11,514 nt of DNA, taken from the NCBI GenBank assembly GCA_944382705.1, contig CALWNE010000002.1:1-11514 (forward strand). Reading direction: 5' to 3'. The notes beneath the pieces are model-generated. The model had not been told where the DNA came from. It saw nothing but the letters and a program-made list of their open reading frames with translations, and did no database searches. This DNA is from an uncultured Allofournierella sp. (GTDB lineage Bacteria; Bacillota; Clostridia; Oscillospirales; Ruminococcaceae). Of the stretch, positions 6,247-11,514 are shown one piece after another. The translations under genes and the position numbers were made by a program. Numbering within the stretch: the first letter of the stretch is position 1; each line of letters opens with the position of its first letter.

Positions 6247-7536
6247 TTACTCACGCACCAGGTATGCATCCCGGGCGGCACCCACGGATACATACTTGAT
6301 TTTGCAGCCAACTGCCTGTTCCAGATATTCCACATAGTCCTTTGCCTGCTGGGGCAGACTTTCCCAGGTGCGGCAGCCGGTAATGTCACAGTGCCAGCCG
6401 GGCAGATATTTCACCACAGGCTGTGCGCAGTCCAGGGCCTCGCCCATGGGGAAGCGATCCACCTCCTGGCCATTCACCAGGTACTTTTCCACTACAGGAA
6501 TCTGCTCCATGTAGTCCAGCACATCCAGCAGAGTCAAAGCCAGCTCGTCGGCACCCTGACAGAACACGCCGTAGCGGCTTGCCACCACATCAAAGGGGCC
6601 AACCCGGCGAGGACGGCCGGTAGCTGCACCAAACTCGTGGCCAGCCTGGCGCAGCTCGTTCTTCTGCTCCTCGGTCATGGCCAGCTCGGCGGTGAAGGGG
6701 CCTTCGCCCACACAGCTGGAGTAAGCCTTCATAATGCCAATGCTCTTATCCAGCTTGTGGCCAGGGATGCCTGCGCCAATGGGAGCATAGCTGCCAATCA
6801 CATTGGAGGAGCTGGTAAAGGGATAGATGCCAAAGTCAATATCCCGCAGGGCACCCAGCTGGGCTTCAAACAAAATCTTCTGGCCTTCCCGGTCGGCCTT
6901 GTCCAGGAATGCGCCGGTATCGCAGATGTAGGGAGCAAACAACTGGGCATACTTCTGGCACCATGCCCACATCTCCTCCAGGTCGATGGGTTTTGCACCA
7001 TACACCCCTTCCATGGTGAGGTTTTTCCACTCCACAATGGTGGCCAGCCGCTTTTTAACGCTTTCGTCCAGGTTCAGCAGGTCACCCATACGCAGGGTCT
7101 TTTTCATGAATTTATCGCCGTAGGAGTAGGCAATGCCCCGGCGGGTGGAGCCAAACTGGCTGCCGCTCTTGGCCAAGCGGTCCTCCTCCAGACCATCTTC
7201 CTGCACATGGTAGGGCATACAGATGGTGGCCCGATCGCTGATTTTCAGGTGAGAGGGGTCGATAACAATGCCCTGCTGACGCAGGGTTGCAATCTCTTTT
7301 TCCAGGTGAGCAGGGTCAATGACCATGCCATTGCCCATAACACATACCACATCCGGGCGCAGAATGCCGCTGGGCAGCAGATTGAGCACGAACTTACCCT
7401 CCGGGGTCACGACGGTGTGGCCAGCGTTGTTGCCGCCCTGGTAGCGCACCACGATGTTGTACTCCTGGCTGAGCAGGTCCACCATACGGCCCTTGCCTTC
7501 GTCACCCCAGTTGATTCCAGTGATTGCAGTTAACAT
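6247..7536 (-). CDS. purA: Adenylosuccinate synthetase, divergent form
   Basis: A 429-residue cytoplasmic enzyme making adenylosuccinate from IMP, aspartate and GTP, the first branch step to AMP. The glycine-rich loop WGDEGKGR (10-17) includes catalytic Asp12, and His40 lies in NNAGH. GSTRRGIAYSYGDK (129-142), VGEGPF (276-281), EFGAATGRPRR (301-311) and YLPGWHCDI (377-385) are recognisable family motifs, and length is normal. Several usually fixed positions differ: QWGDEGKG begins NWGDEGKG, the guanine-site TKLDVLD reads TLLDVLD (335-341), GWFD reads GPFD (313-316), and the terminal VGVGPDR region reads VSVGAARD (416-423). The frame is intact throughout, so this is divergence rather than decay. 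AAAGGAG precedes the ATG by 10 bases. It is first gene of a purA-purF unit with a strong upstream promoter. Confidence 0.96.
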   Translation of the reverse strand: MLTAITGINWGDEGKGRMVDLLSQEYNIVVRYQGGNNAGHTVVTPEGKFVLNLLPSGILRPDVVCVMGNGMVIDPAHLEKEIATLRQQGIVIDPSHLKISDRATICMPYHVQEDGLEEDRLAKSGSQFGSTRRGIAYSYGDKFMKKTLRMGDLLNLDESVKKRLATIVEWKNLTMEGVYGAKPIDLEEMWAWCQKYAQLFAPYICDTGAFLDKADREGQKILFEAQLGALRDIDFGIYPFTSSSNVIGSYAPIGAGIPGHKLDKSIGIMKAYSSCVGEGPFTAELAMTEEQKNELRQAGHEFGAATGRPRRVGPFDVVASRYGVFCQGADELALTLLDVLDYMEQIPVVEKYLVNGQEVDRFPMGEALDCAQPVVKYLPGWHCDITGCRTWESLPQQAKDYVEYLEQAVGCKIKYVSVGAARDAYLVRE

Positions 7537-7561
7537 ATTCCCATTGCTCCTTTTGTCTTTT

Positions 7562-7657
7562 GCGTTGGTTGCAAGGCTCGGTTATCTCTCCCTTTGCAGG
7601 GGTGTAGATAACGAAAGAAAGACGCTCACATCTGGCTCTGAGCCTGGTTGTGAACGC
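7562..7657 (-). promoter_or_regulatory. Structured 5' leader of purA with alternative pairings
   Basis: Between the predicted transcription start (about 7667) and the purA ribosome site the transcript can form hairpin A (7622-7657: a 9-bp arm with two G-U pairs plus an inner GGC/GCC), followed by CUUUCUUUC, and hairpin B (7581-7612: GUUAUCU with AGAUAAC plus an inner CCC/GGG). An alternative fold pairs 7657-7640 with 7579-7562 (AGGCTC with GAGCCT, GCGTT with AACGC), which would break hairpin A and enclose hairpin B. I recognise no known purine, PRPP or T-box riboswitch core. A regulatory role is inferred only. Confidence 0.45.
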
Positions 7658-7673
7658 CTCGTTTCACTTTAAA

Positions 7674-7702
7674 AGTGTACCATCCCACCTGGGAGGTGTC
7701 AA
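7674..7702 (-). promoter_or_regulatory. Strong sigma-A promoter of purA-purF
   Basis: On the minus strand a perfect TTGACA (7702-7697) is followed after 17 bp by TACACT (7679-7674), with TG at 7682-7681 as an extended -10. Predicted initiation is near 7667. The spacer contains the dyad TCCCA-cc-TGGGA (7683-7694), and a second dyad, CACTTT-a-AAAGTG (7665-7677), overlaps the -10 and start point. Both are placed where a repressor would act; no known PurR-box sequence was recognised. Confidence 0.85.
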
Positions 7703-7736
7703 CCGTTTTACCACTGTTTCGGGATATTTTTAACCC

Positions 7737-7786
7737 AAAAAAGGCAGCTGCCCAGCCCTGTTGCATGGGCGGAGCAGCTGCCTTTT
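7737..7786 (-). terminator. Intrinsic terminator of the GH3-gtrA unit
   Basis: AAAAGGCAGCTGC (7739-7751) pairs with GCAGCTGCCTTTT (7774-7786), with additional GCCC/GGGC pairing inside. On the minus strand the stem runs into six T. It starts 20 bases after the gtrA-like stop codon and lies just ahead of the purA promoter, insulating the two units. Confidence 0.92.
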
Positions 7787-7805
7787 AAAAACAAAACAAA
7801 CGAGC

Positions 7806-8309
7806 TTATGCTTCCTTGGGCATGATGACAAACTTCATGGCAGGATAGCTGATTACCACCTGTACCACAATATTAACAAGGTTTGCCAGGGTGGGTGCCA
7901 GGCCGTGGGGCACGCCCACATTCAGGAAGAACGCCTGGCTGTAAGCCGGCAATGCCGCCGAGATGATAACCAGCACCACAGCCAGCACCACATACTTGGG
8001 CGCCGCCTTATGGAAGGCTGCGTTGGACTTGAACACCCAGTTTTTTTGCACAAAGAAGTTAACCGTCTGGGCAGCGGCAGTGGCCACCAAAAAGCTCAAA
8101 AAGCCGCACAGGCCCAAATCCCGCTGCACATCGGTGTAATTAAAGATGAAGAACTGGAAGGGCTGGCTTGCAAAGGACGCAAACACAAAGCCGGTGCACA
8201 GCCACATCACCACAAAGTTGGTAACGGTGGCGCAGTTGGACAGAATATTAAACAGGATAAACTCCCACAAATCAGGATGTTCATCCACCCATTTTTTAAA
8301 ACCGGTCAT
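7806..8309 (-). CDS. GtrA-like four-helix membrane protein
   Basis: A 167-residue protein with four hydrophobic segments (about 15-45, 66-88, 105-128 and 138-163) and the GtrA family signature: an N-terminal FILFNILSNCATVTNFVV segment, the AAAQTVNFFVQKNWVF motif (78-93) between the second and third segments, and a C-terminal helix ending YPAMKFVI. GtrA proteins are believed to flip undecaprenyl-linked sugars across the membrane for decoration of wall polymers or O-antigen; partner GtrB transferases are usually adjacent. Here the upstream neighbour is instead a GH3 glycosidase, 51 bases away on the same strand, and a strong terminator follows. The frame can start at TTG 8315, but ATG 8309 lies 11 bases from AAAGGAG and is preferred; the choice changes only two residues. 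The substrate is unknown. Confidence 0.85.
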   Translation of the reverse strand: MTGFKKWVDEHPDLWEFILFNILSNCATVTNFVVMWLCTGFVFASFASQPFQFFIFNYTDVQRDLGLCGFLSFLVATAAAQTVNFFVQKNWVFKSNAAFHKAAPKYVVLAVVLVIISAALPAYSQAFFLNVGVPHGLAPTLANLVNIVVQVVISYPAMKFVIMPKEA

Positions 8310-8320
8310 ACGCAAAACTG

Positions 8321-8327
8321 CTCCTTT
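8321..8327 (-). promoter_or_regulatory. Shine-Dalgarno of the gtrA-like gene
   Basis: AAAGGAG on the minus strand lies 11 bases from ATG 8309 and 5 bases from TTG 8315. The longer spacing matches other genes in this window (10 bases for coaBC and purA), so ATG is favoured, though TTG cannot be excluded. Confidence 0.6.
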
Positions 8328-8360
8328 CTGGATGTTATATTTTGGGGGGTATGGGGCGGT

Positions 8361-10763
8361 TTATCTGCCTGCTTTTTTGCCGCCAAACAGGCAGCCCAGC
8401 AGTTGGCCCATCCCCTTAAAGAAATGGCCGTTTACCATGGTAACCACTGCCTGTGCCATATCCATGGTTACAGCGCCGCCGGTCATCTTTGCAATGCCAC
8501 GGAAGGGCATATTGTAAATGAACAAGATGTTCAAATCCGGTTTGCCTTTGGCAATGCTCTTATCCTTCAGATGGGTCAAAATCTTATACACCAGCCGGGC
8601 CAGAGGGCTCTTGGCATAGTACATCTGGCAGATGGCATCGTTCAGGCCCAGCTGGCCGCTGGCATCCCAGTTGGGGTTGGGAATCTCGTGACCCAGCAAT
8701 GCCCGGAACTGGTCGTCCGGCACCTGCTGAATCTGGCCGGTGTAATAGCACTCCATCTGATTTTTCTGGTAGGGGCAGGGTGCCTGGTCCCCTTCCAGCT
8801 TCAGCTGGCCTGTGAGCTGAATCTGTGCCACACTGGAGCCAACCATCAGCTGGTACTCGCCCGGCTCTACCTGCCAGGCGTTGGTGCCTACATTAAAGTA
8901 GCGGAAGGTTTTGTCATCGAATGCAATGGATACCCGCTTGCTCTCCCCTGCTTTCAGCCACACCTTGGCAAAGCCTTTCAGCTCCTTAGCCGGGCGGAAC
9001 ACCTTGCCGCCGGGCAGCGCCACATACAGCTGGGCAATCTCTGCGCCATCACGGCTGCCGGTGTTGGCAAGGGTAAACTCTACCCCCTGCTCGCTTACTG
9101 TCAGGTCGCTGTATGCAAAGGTTGTGTAGGAAAGGCCGAACCCAAAGGGGAACTGTACCGGCACACCGGCGGTTTCGTAGTAACGGTAGCCCACATACAG
9201 GCCCTCCCGGTACTCACTGGTGCGCTGTTCGCCGGGGTAGTAACGGCTGGTGGGGTTTTGCTCCAATGCCATGGGGTAGCTTTCTGCCAGCTTGCCGCTG
9301 GGGTTCACCTTGCCGGTAATCACCCGCAGCACGGCACCTGCTCCGGCCTGGCCTCCCAGATACCCGTGCACCAATGCCTTGCAGTGGCTTACCCAGGGCA
9401 TTTCCACCGGGCTGCCGCCTGCCAGAACCACCACCACATTGGGGTTCACCTCTGCCACTGCATGGAGCAGCTCAATCTGATTGTCCGGAATGCGCATATG
9501 GGTGCGGTCCATACCCTCGGTTTCGCTGATTTCGGGCAGGCCCATGTAAACCAGAACCACCTGAGCCTGCTGGGCCAGCTGCACAGCTTCCATCTGCATG
9601 GGCTCATTCTTTTCGCCGGAACGCTGGTAGCCCTGGGCATAGCCCACCGAGCGAAGCCCGCTTTGAGCCAGCTGCTCCAGGCCGGTGTCCAGCTGGGTGG
9701 GGTTTACCATGCTGGAGCCCGCCCCCTGATAGCGGGGCGTTTTGGCAAAGTCGCCAATGACAGCCACCTGGGTACCCTCTGCCAGAGGCAGCAGATTGTC
9801 CTGGTTTTTCAGCAGCACCACCGTTTCCTCGGCTGCCTGGGCCGCAATGGCGTGGTGTGCCGCTGCATCAAATTCGCTGTGGCCCTTCTGGGTTGCCTGG
9901 CAGGTGCCAAAAACCAGCCGAAGAAATTCATCCACACGCTGGTTGAGCAAATCTTCCGAAAGGCGGCCTTCCTTTACGGCTGCAATCAGTTCCCGGTCGC
10001 TGTCGCCGCCTGTGCCGGGCATTTCCAGGTGGCTTCCCACTCGAACACCTTCCACATGGTCGTTGGAGCCGCCCCAGTCGGTGACCACTGCACCCTGGTA
10101 GCCCCAGTCCTGCACCAAAATTTCTTCCAGCAGGTGCTCATTTTCATTTGCATAAGTACCATTTACCAGGTTATAGCTGGTCATAATGGTTTTGGGCTGG
10201 CCTTCCTTCACAGCAATTTCAAAGCCGGTCAGGTAGATTTCCCGCAGTGTGCGCTCGTCCAGCACGCTGTCGTTGGCCATACGCCGCAATTCCTGGCTGT
10301 TTACTGCAAAATGCTTGGGACAGGCAGAAATCCCGTTTGCCTGCACACCCTGCACAAAGGCCGCTGCCATCTTGCCGGAAAGATAGGGGTCCTCAGAAAA
10401 ATACTCAAAGTTGCGACCGCACAGGGGGCTGCGTTTGATGTTCAAGCCGGGGCCCAGCAGCACATTCACCTGCTGGCACACTGCTTCCTGGCCCACCAGC
10501 TGGCCCACCTTCCGGCTGAGCTCCGGGTTCCAACTGTTGGCCATGGTGGCTGCCGTAGGCAGACAGGTGGCCGGCACACTTGCATTCAGACCCAGGTGAT
10601 CGCCTGCGCCCATCTGCTTGCGCACACCGGTGGGGCCATCCGACAAAAAGATGCTGGGAATCCCCAGCCGTTCAATGGGACGAGTAGTCCATACATCCCG
10701 GCCAGAAAGCAGGCTGCACTTTTCTTCCAAGGTCATCTGCTGGATTAAATCTTTGTACTGCAT
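8361..10763 (-). CDS. Glycoside hydrolase family 3, beta-glucosidase-like, cytoplasmic
   Basis: An 800-residue exo-acting glycosidase with no signal peptide, so it probably cleaves imported beta-linked oligosaccharides. The TIM-barrel domain comes first (about 1-290) with SDGPTGVR (41-48), PKHFAVN (149-155) and the nucleophile Asp229 in VVTDWGG. The alpha/beta sandwich follows (about 310-510) with the likely acid/base Glu416 in SETEGMDR and the GGSPVEMPW segment. The FPFGFGLSYTTF linker (538-549) leads to a fibronectin-III-like domain (about 550-655). No PA14 insert is present. Residues about 660-800 form a C-terminal extension ending NMPFRGIAKMTGG and a VNGHFFKG helix, which resembles extensions on other clostridial GH3 proteins. 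ATG 10763 is chosen because AAAAGGAG is 8 bases away; GTG 10769 would be only 2 away. The exact sugar is uncertain: glucosidase, xylosidase and other beta-glycosidase activities share this fold. Confidence 0.94.
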   Translation of the reverse strand: MQYKDLIQQMTLEEKCSLLSGRDVWTTRPIERLGIPSIFLSDGPTGVRKQMGAGDHLGLNASVPATCLPTAATMANSWNPELSRKVGQLVGQEAVCQQVNVLLGPGLNIKRSPLCGRNFEYFSEDPYLSGKMAAAFVQGVQANGISACPKHFAVNSQELRRMANDSVLDERTLREIYLTGFEIAVKEGQPKTIMTSYNLVNGTYANENEHLLEEILVQDWGYQGAVVTDWGGSNDHVEGVRVGSHLEMPGTGGDSDRELIAAVKEGRLSEDLLNQRVDEFLRLVFGTCQATQKGHSEFDAAAHHAIAAQAAEETVVLLKNQDNLLPLAEGTQVAVIGDFAKTPRYQGAGSSMVNPTQLDTGLEQLAQSGLRSVGYAQGYQRSGEKNEPMQMEAVQLAQQAQVVLVYMGLPEISETEGMDRTHMRIPDNQIELLHAVAEVNPNVVVVLAGGSPVEMPWVSHCKALVHGYLGGQAGAGAVLRVITGKVNPSGKLAESYPMALEQNPTSRYYPGEQRTSEYREGLYVGYRYYETAGVPVQFPFGFGLSYTTFAYSDLTVSEQGVEFTLANTGSRDGAEIAQLYVALPGGKVFRPAKELKGFAKVWLKAGESKRVSIAFDDKTFRYFNVGTNAWQVEPGEYQLMVGSSVAQIQLTGQLKLEGDQAPCPYQKNQMECYYTGQIQQVPDDQFRALLGHEIPNPNWDASGQLGLNDAICQMYYAKSPLARLVYKILTHLKDKSIAKGKPDLNILFIYNMPFRGIAKMTGGAVTMDMAQAVVTMVNGHFFKGMGQLLGCLFGGKKAGR

Positions 10764-10771
10764 AAACACAG

Positions 10772-10779
10772 CTCCTTTT
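10772..10779 (-). promoter_or_regulatory. Shine-Dalgarno that sets the GH3 start
   Basis: AAAAGGAG on the minus strand is 8 bases before ATG 10763 and only 2 before GTG 10769, so the ATG is the functional start. Confidence 0.8.
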
Positions 10780-10797
10780 CTGCTTACTTGGGATAAC

Positions 10798-10810
10798 GCC
10801 CTGCAAGGGC
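10798..10810 (-). repeat. Short dyad upstream of the GH3 gene
   Basis: GCCCT-gca-AGGGC is a perfect 5-bp inverted repeat, 35 bases upstream of the GH3 ATG. It may be a small operator or a leader hairpin; no promoter hexamers with good spacing were found around it. Confidence 0.3.
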
Positions 10811-10828
10811 ACTTGAATTAAGGCTTCG

Positions 10829-10884
10829 GGCCACTCCCCACAAAACAGGCGAACCTTGCACCGGCTGCTTTCTGGGGAGTAGCC
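10829..10884 (-). repeat. Long inverted repeat between the two GH3 genes
   Basis: ACTCCCCA (10833-10840) pairs with TGGGGAGT (10873-10880), extended past one mismatch by GGC (10829-10831) and GCC (10882-10884), around a 32-nt loop. It lies between the terminator of the upstream GH3 gene and the start of the next. It may be a leader structure or an operator; no U-tract follows. Confidence 0.4.
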
Positions 10885-10891
10885 AAAGAAG

Positions 10892-10929
10892 TCCGGGGCT
10901 TTGTGAAATTTCCTGCACAAAGCCCCGGA
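10892..10929 (-). terminator. Hairpin terminator after the membrane GH3 gene
   Basis: TCCGGGGCTTTGTG (10892-10905) pairs perfectly with CACAAAGCCCCGGA (10916-10929), 14 bp with a 10-nt loop, 56 bases after the GH3 stop codon. The minus strand continues CTTCTTT, a weak U-tract, so read-through into the next GH3 gene is possible. Confidence 0.7.
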
Positions 10930-10985
10930 ACAATCATTTGATGGTCAGCATTCGCTGGGGCTTGCGGCTGCGCTTGCCTGCACTC

Positions 10986-11513
10986 TTACTGAACGCTGTC
11001 CGCTGTATCGGCATCGGCAGCAGCCTGCTGAATTTCAGCTTCCTTTTTGCGCTTGTAAGCCTTCAGCACGCTTACTTCCAGCGCAATCAGCACAGCAGCC
11101 AGGGCAACATCAATTACAATGCCCACAATCTGCCAGCCGGGCATACCGGGATTGAGGTTTTCGGATGCATAAGCACGGCTGTTTACCACAGTGTACAGGA
11201 TGTTCTTGGCAGCCTGACGCATGGCCAGCACGCTGGTGGCGCTGGTGGTATCGCTTACATGGTTGGTGGCGGTATCGTAGTTTACCAGGCAGAAGTCGTT
11301 GCCGTTACGGATGGCCTGGTCGGCATCCATGTAGCCGTATACGCCAAAGTAGTCGGTCAGTACCATGCCCACAAAGCCCCATTCCTCACGCAGGACGGTG
11401 TTGCACAGAGCATTGGAGCCACCGGCCCACTGGGTGCCAATGTAGTTGAAAGCAGACATCACAGCATCGGCGCCGCCTTCTTTTACGCTGATTTCAAAGG
11501 GCTTGAGGTAGAT
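10986..11513 (-). CDS. GH3-family protein with C-terminal membrane anchor, 3' part only
   Basis: The last 175 codons of a gene entering from beyond base 11514; the frame is open to the window edge (first full codon at 11513). The segment YLKPFEISVKEGG, AVMSAFNYIGTQWAGGSN and LREEWGFVGMVLTDYFG is the end of a GH3 TIM barrel, with the likely nucleophile Asp in VLTDYFG. About 70 residues later comes a hydrophobic helix (WQIVGIVIDVALAAVLIALE), then basic AYKRKKEAE and an acidic tail, which indicates a membrane anchor with a short cytoplasmic end. No alpha/beta sandwich domain follows the barrel as it does in the 8361-10763 protein. That suggests the inverted domain order known for some Ruminococcus and Butyrivibrio beta-glucosidases, or a barrel-only enzyme. 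The N-terminus is not visible, so this cannot be settled here. Confidence 0.85.
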   Translation of the reverse strand: MYLKPFEISVKEGGADAVMSAFNYIGTQWAGGSNALCNTVLREEWGFVGMVLTDYFGVYGYMDADQAIRNGNDFCLVNYDTATNHVSDTTSATSVLAMRQAAKNILYTVVNSRAYASENLNPGMPGWQIVGIVIDVALAAVLIALEVSVLKAYKRKKEAEIQQAAADADTADSVQ

Positions 11514-11514
11514 T

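Noticed and set aside
5355..7533. Long plus-strand open frames opposite purF (5355-6299) and purA (6235-7533)
   Set aside because: Both are in register with clear enzymes on the minus strand and show histidine- and glutamine-rich, domain-free translations typical of antisense shadows.
7537..7667. A known purine, PRPP/ykkC or T-box riboswitch ahead of purA
   Set aside because: I looked for the conserved cores of these classes and found none; only unassigned hairpins are supported.
7761..10748. A 995-codon open frame on the plus strand opposite the GH3 and gtrA-like genes
   Set aside because: It runs in exact codon register with the minus-strand genes, so stops can arise only from TTA, CTA or TCA sense codons, which these genes avoid. 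It has no recognisable domain or ribosome site and is a codon-bias shadow.
1..11514. Mobile elements, CRISPR arrays, tRNA or rRNA genes, phage genes
   Set aside because: No transposase or integrase motifs, regularly spaced repeats, tRNA cloverleaf or rRNA sequence were recognised on either strand.

Overview
The window looks like a chromosomal stretch from a gut-type member of the Clostridia, most likely Oscillospiraceae/Ruminococcaceae (Faecalibacterium, Gemmiger or Subdoligranulum relatives). That placement is an inference from the moderately high G+C, strong AGGAGG-type ribosome sites, sigma-A-like promoters, a Bacillus-type Fe-S PurF and two clostridial-style GH3 genes. No tRNA, rRNA, CRISPR array or mobile element was seen. 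Most genes are ordinary housekeeping or carbohydrate genes.

Layout. (1) 2-311: the 3' end of a DUF4422-like glycosyltransferase on the plus strand, converging on a bidirectional terminator. (2) 309-1751, minus strand: a membrane-anchored GT2 polyprenyl-phosphate sugar transferase with its own promoter and leader hairpin, then a single-domain rhodanese. (3) 1853-4677: a coenzyme A module. coaBC (minus) is divergent from panT-coaX (plus) across a short intergenic region with one promoter per side. Pantothenate would be imported by PanT plus an ECF module encoded elsewhere, phosphorylated by CoaX, and converted by CoaBC to 4'-phosphopantetheine. (4) 4767-7536, minus strand: purA followed by purF, behind a strong promoter (TTGACA, 17 bp, TACACT) and a structured leader of about 130 nt. 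(5) 7806-10763, minus strand: a cytoplasmic GH3 glycosidase followed by a GtrA-like membrane protein, ending in a strong terminator. (6) 10986-11513, minus strand: the 3' end of a second GH3 gene whose catalytic TIM-barrel end lies directly before a C-terminal membrane anchor, which suggests the inverted domain order known from some clostridial beta-glucosidases.

The points most worth a second look are the purA control region (two dyads at the promoter, then a leader with two mutually exclusive pairings), the departures of PurA from its family consensus at GTP-contact positions, the apparently inverted-domain membrane GH3, and the separation of a GtrA-like flippase from the GtrB-like transferase it could serve. 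I saw no clearly new multi-gene system. Four start codons were moved downstream of the longest open frame because the Shine-Dalgarno position decides them (coaBC, panT, gtrA-like, GH3). The long open frames opposite the genes are codon-bias shadows.
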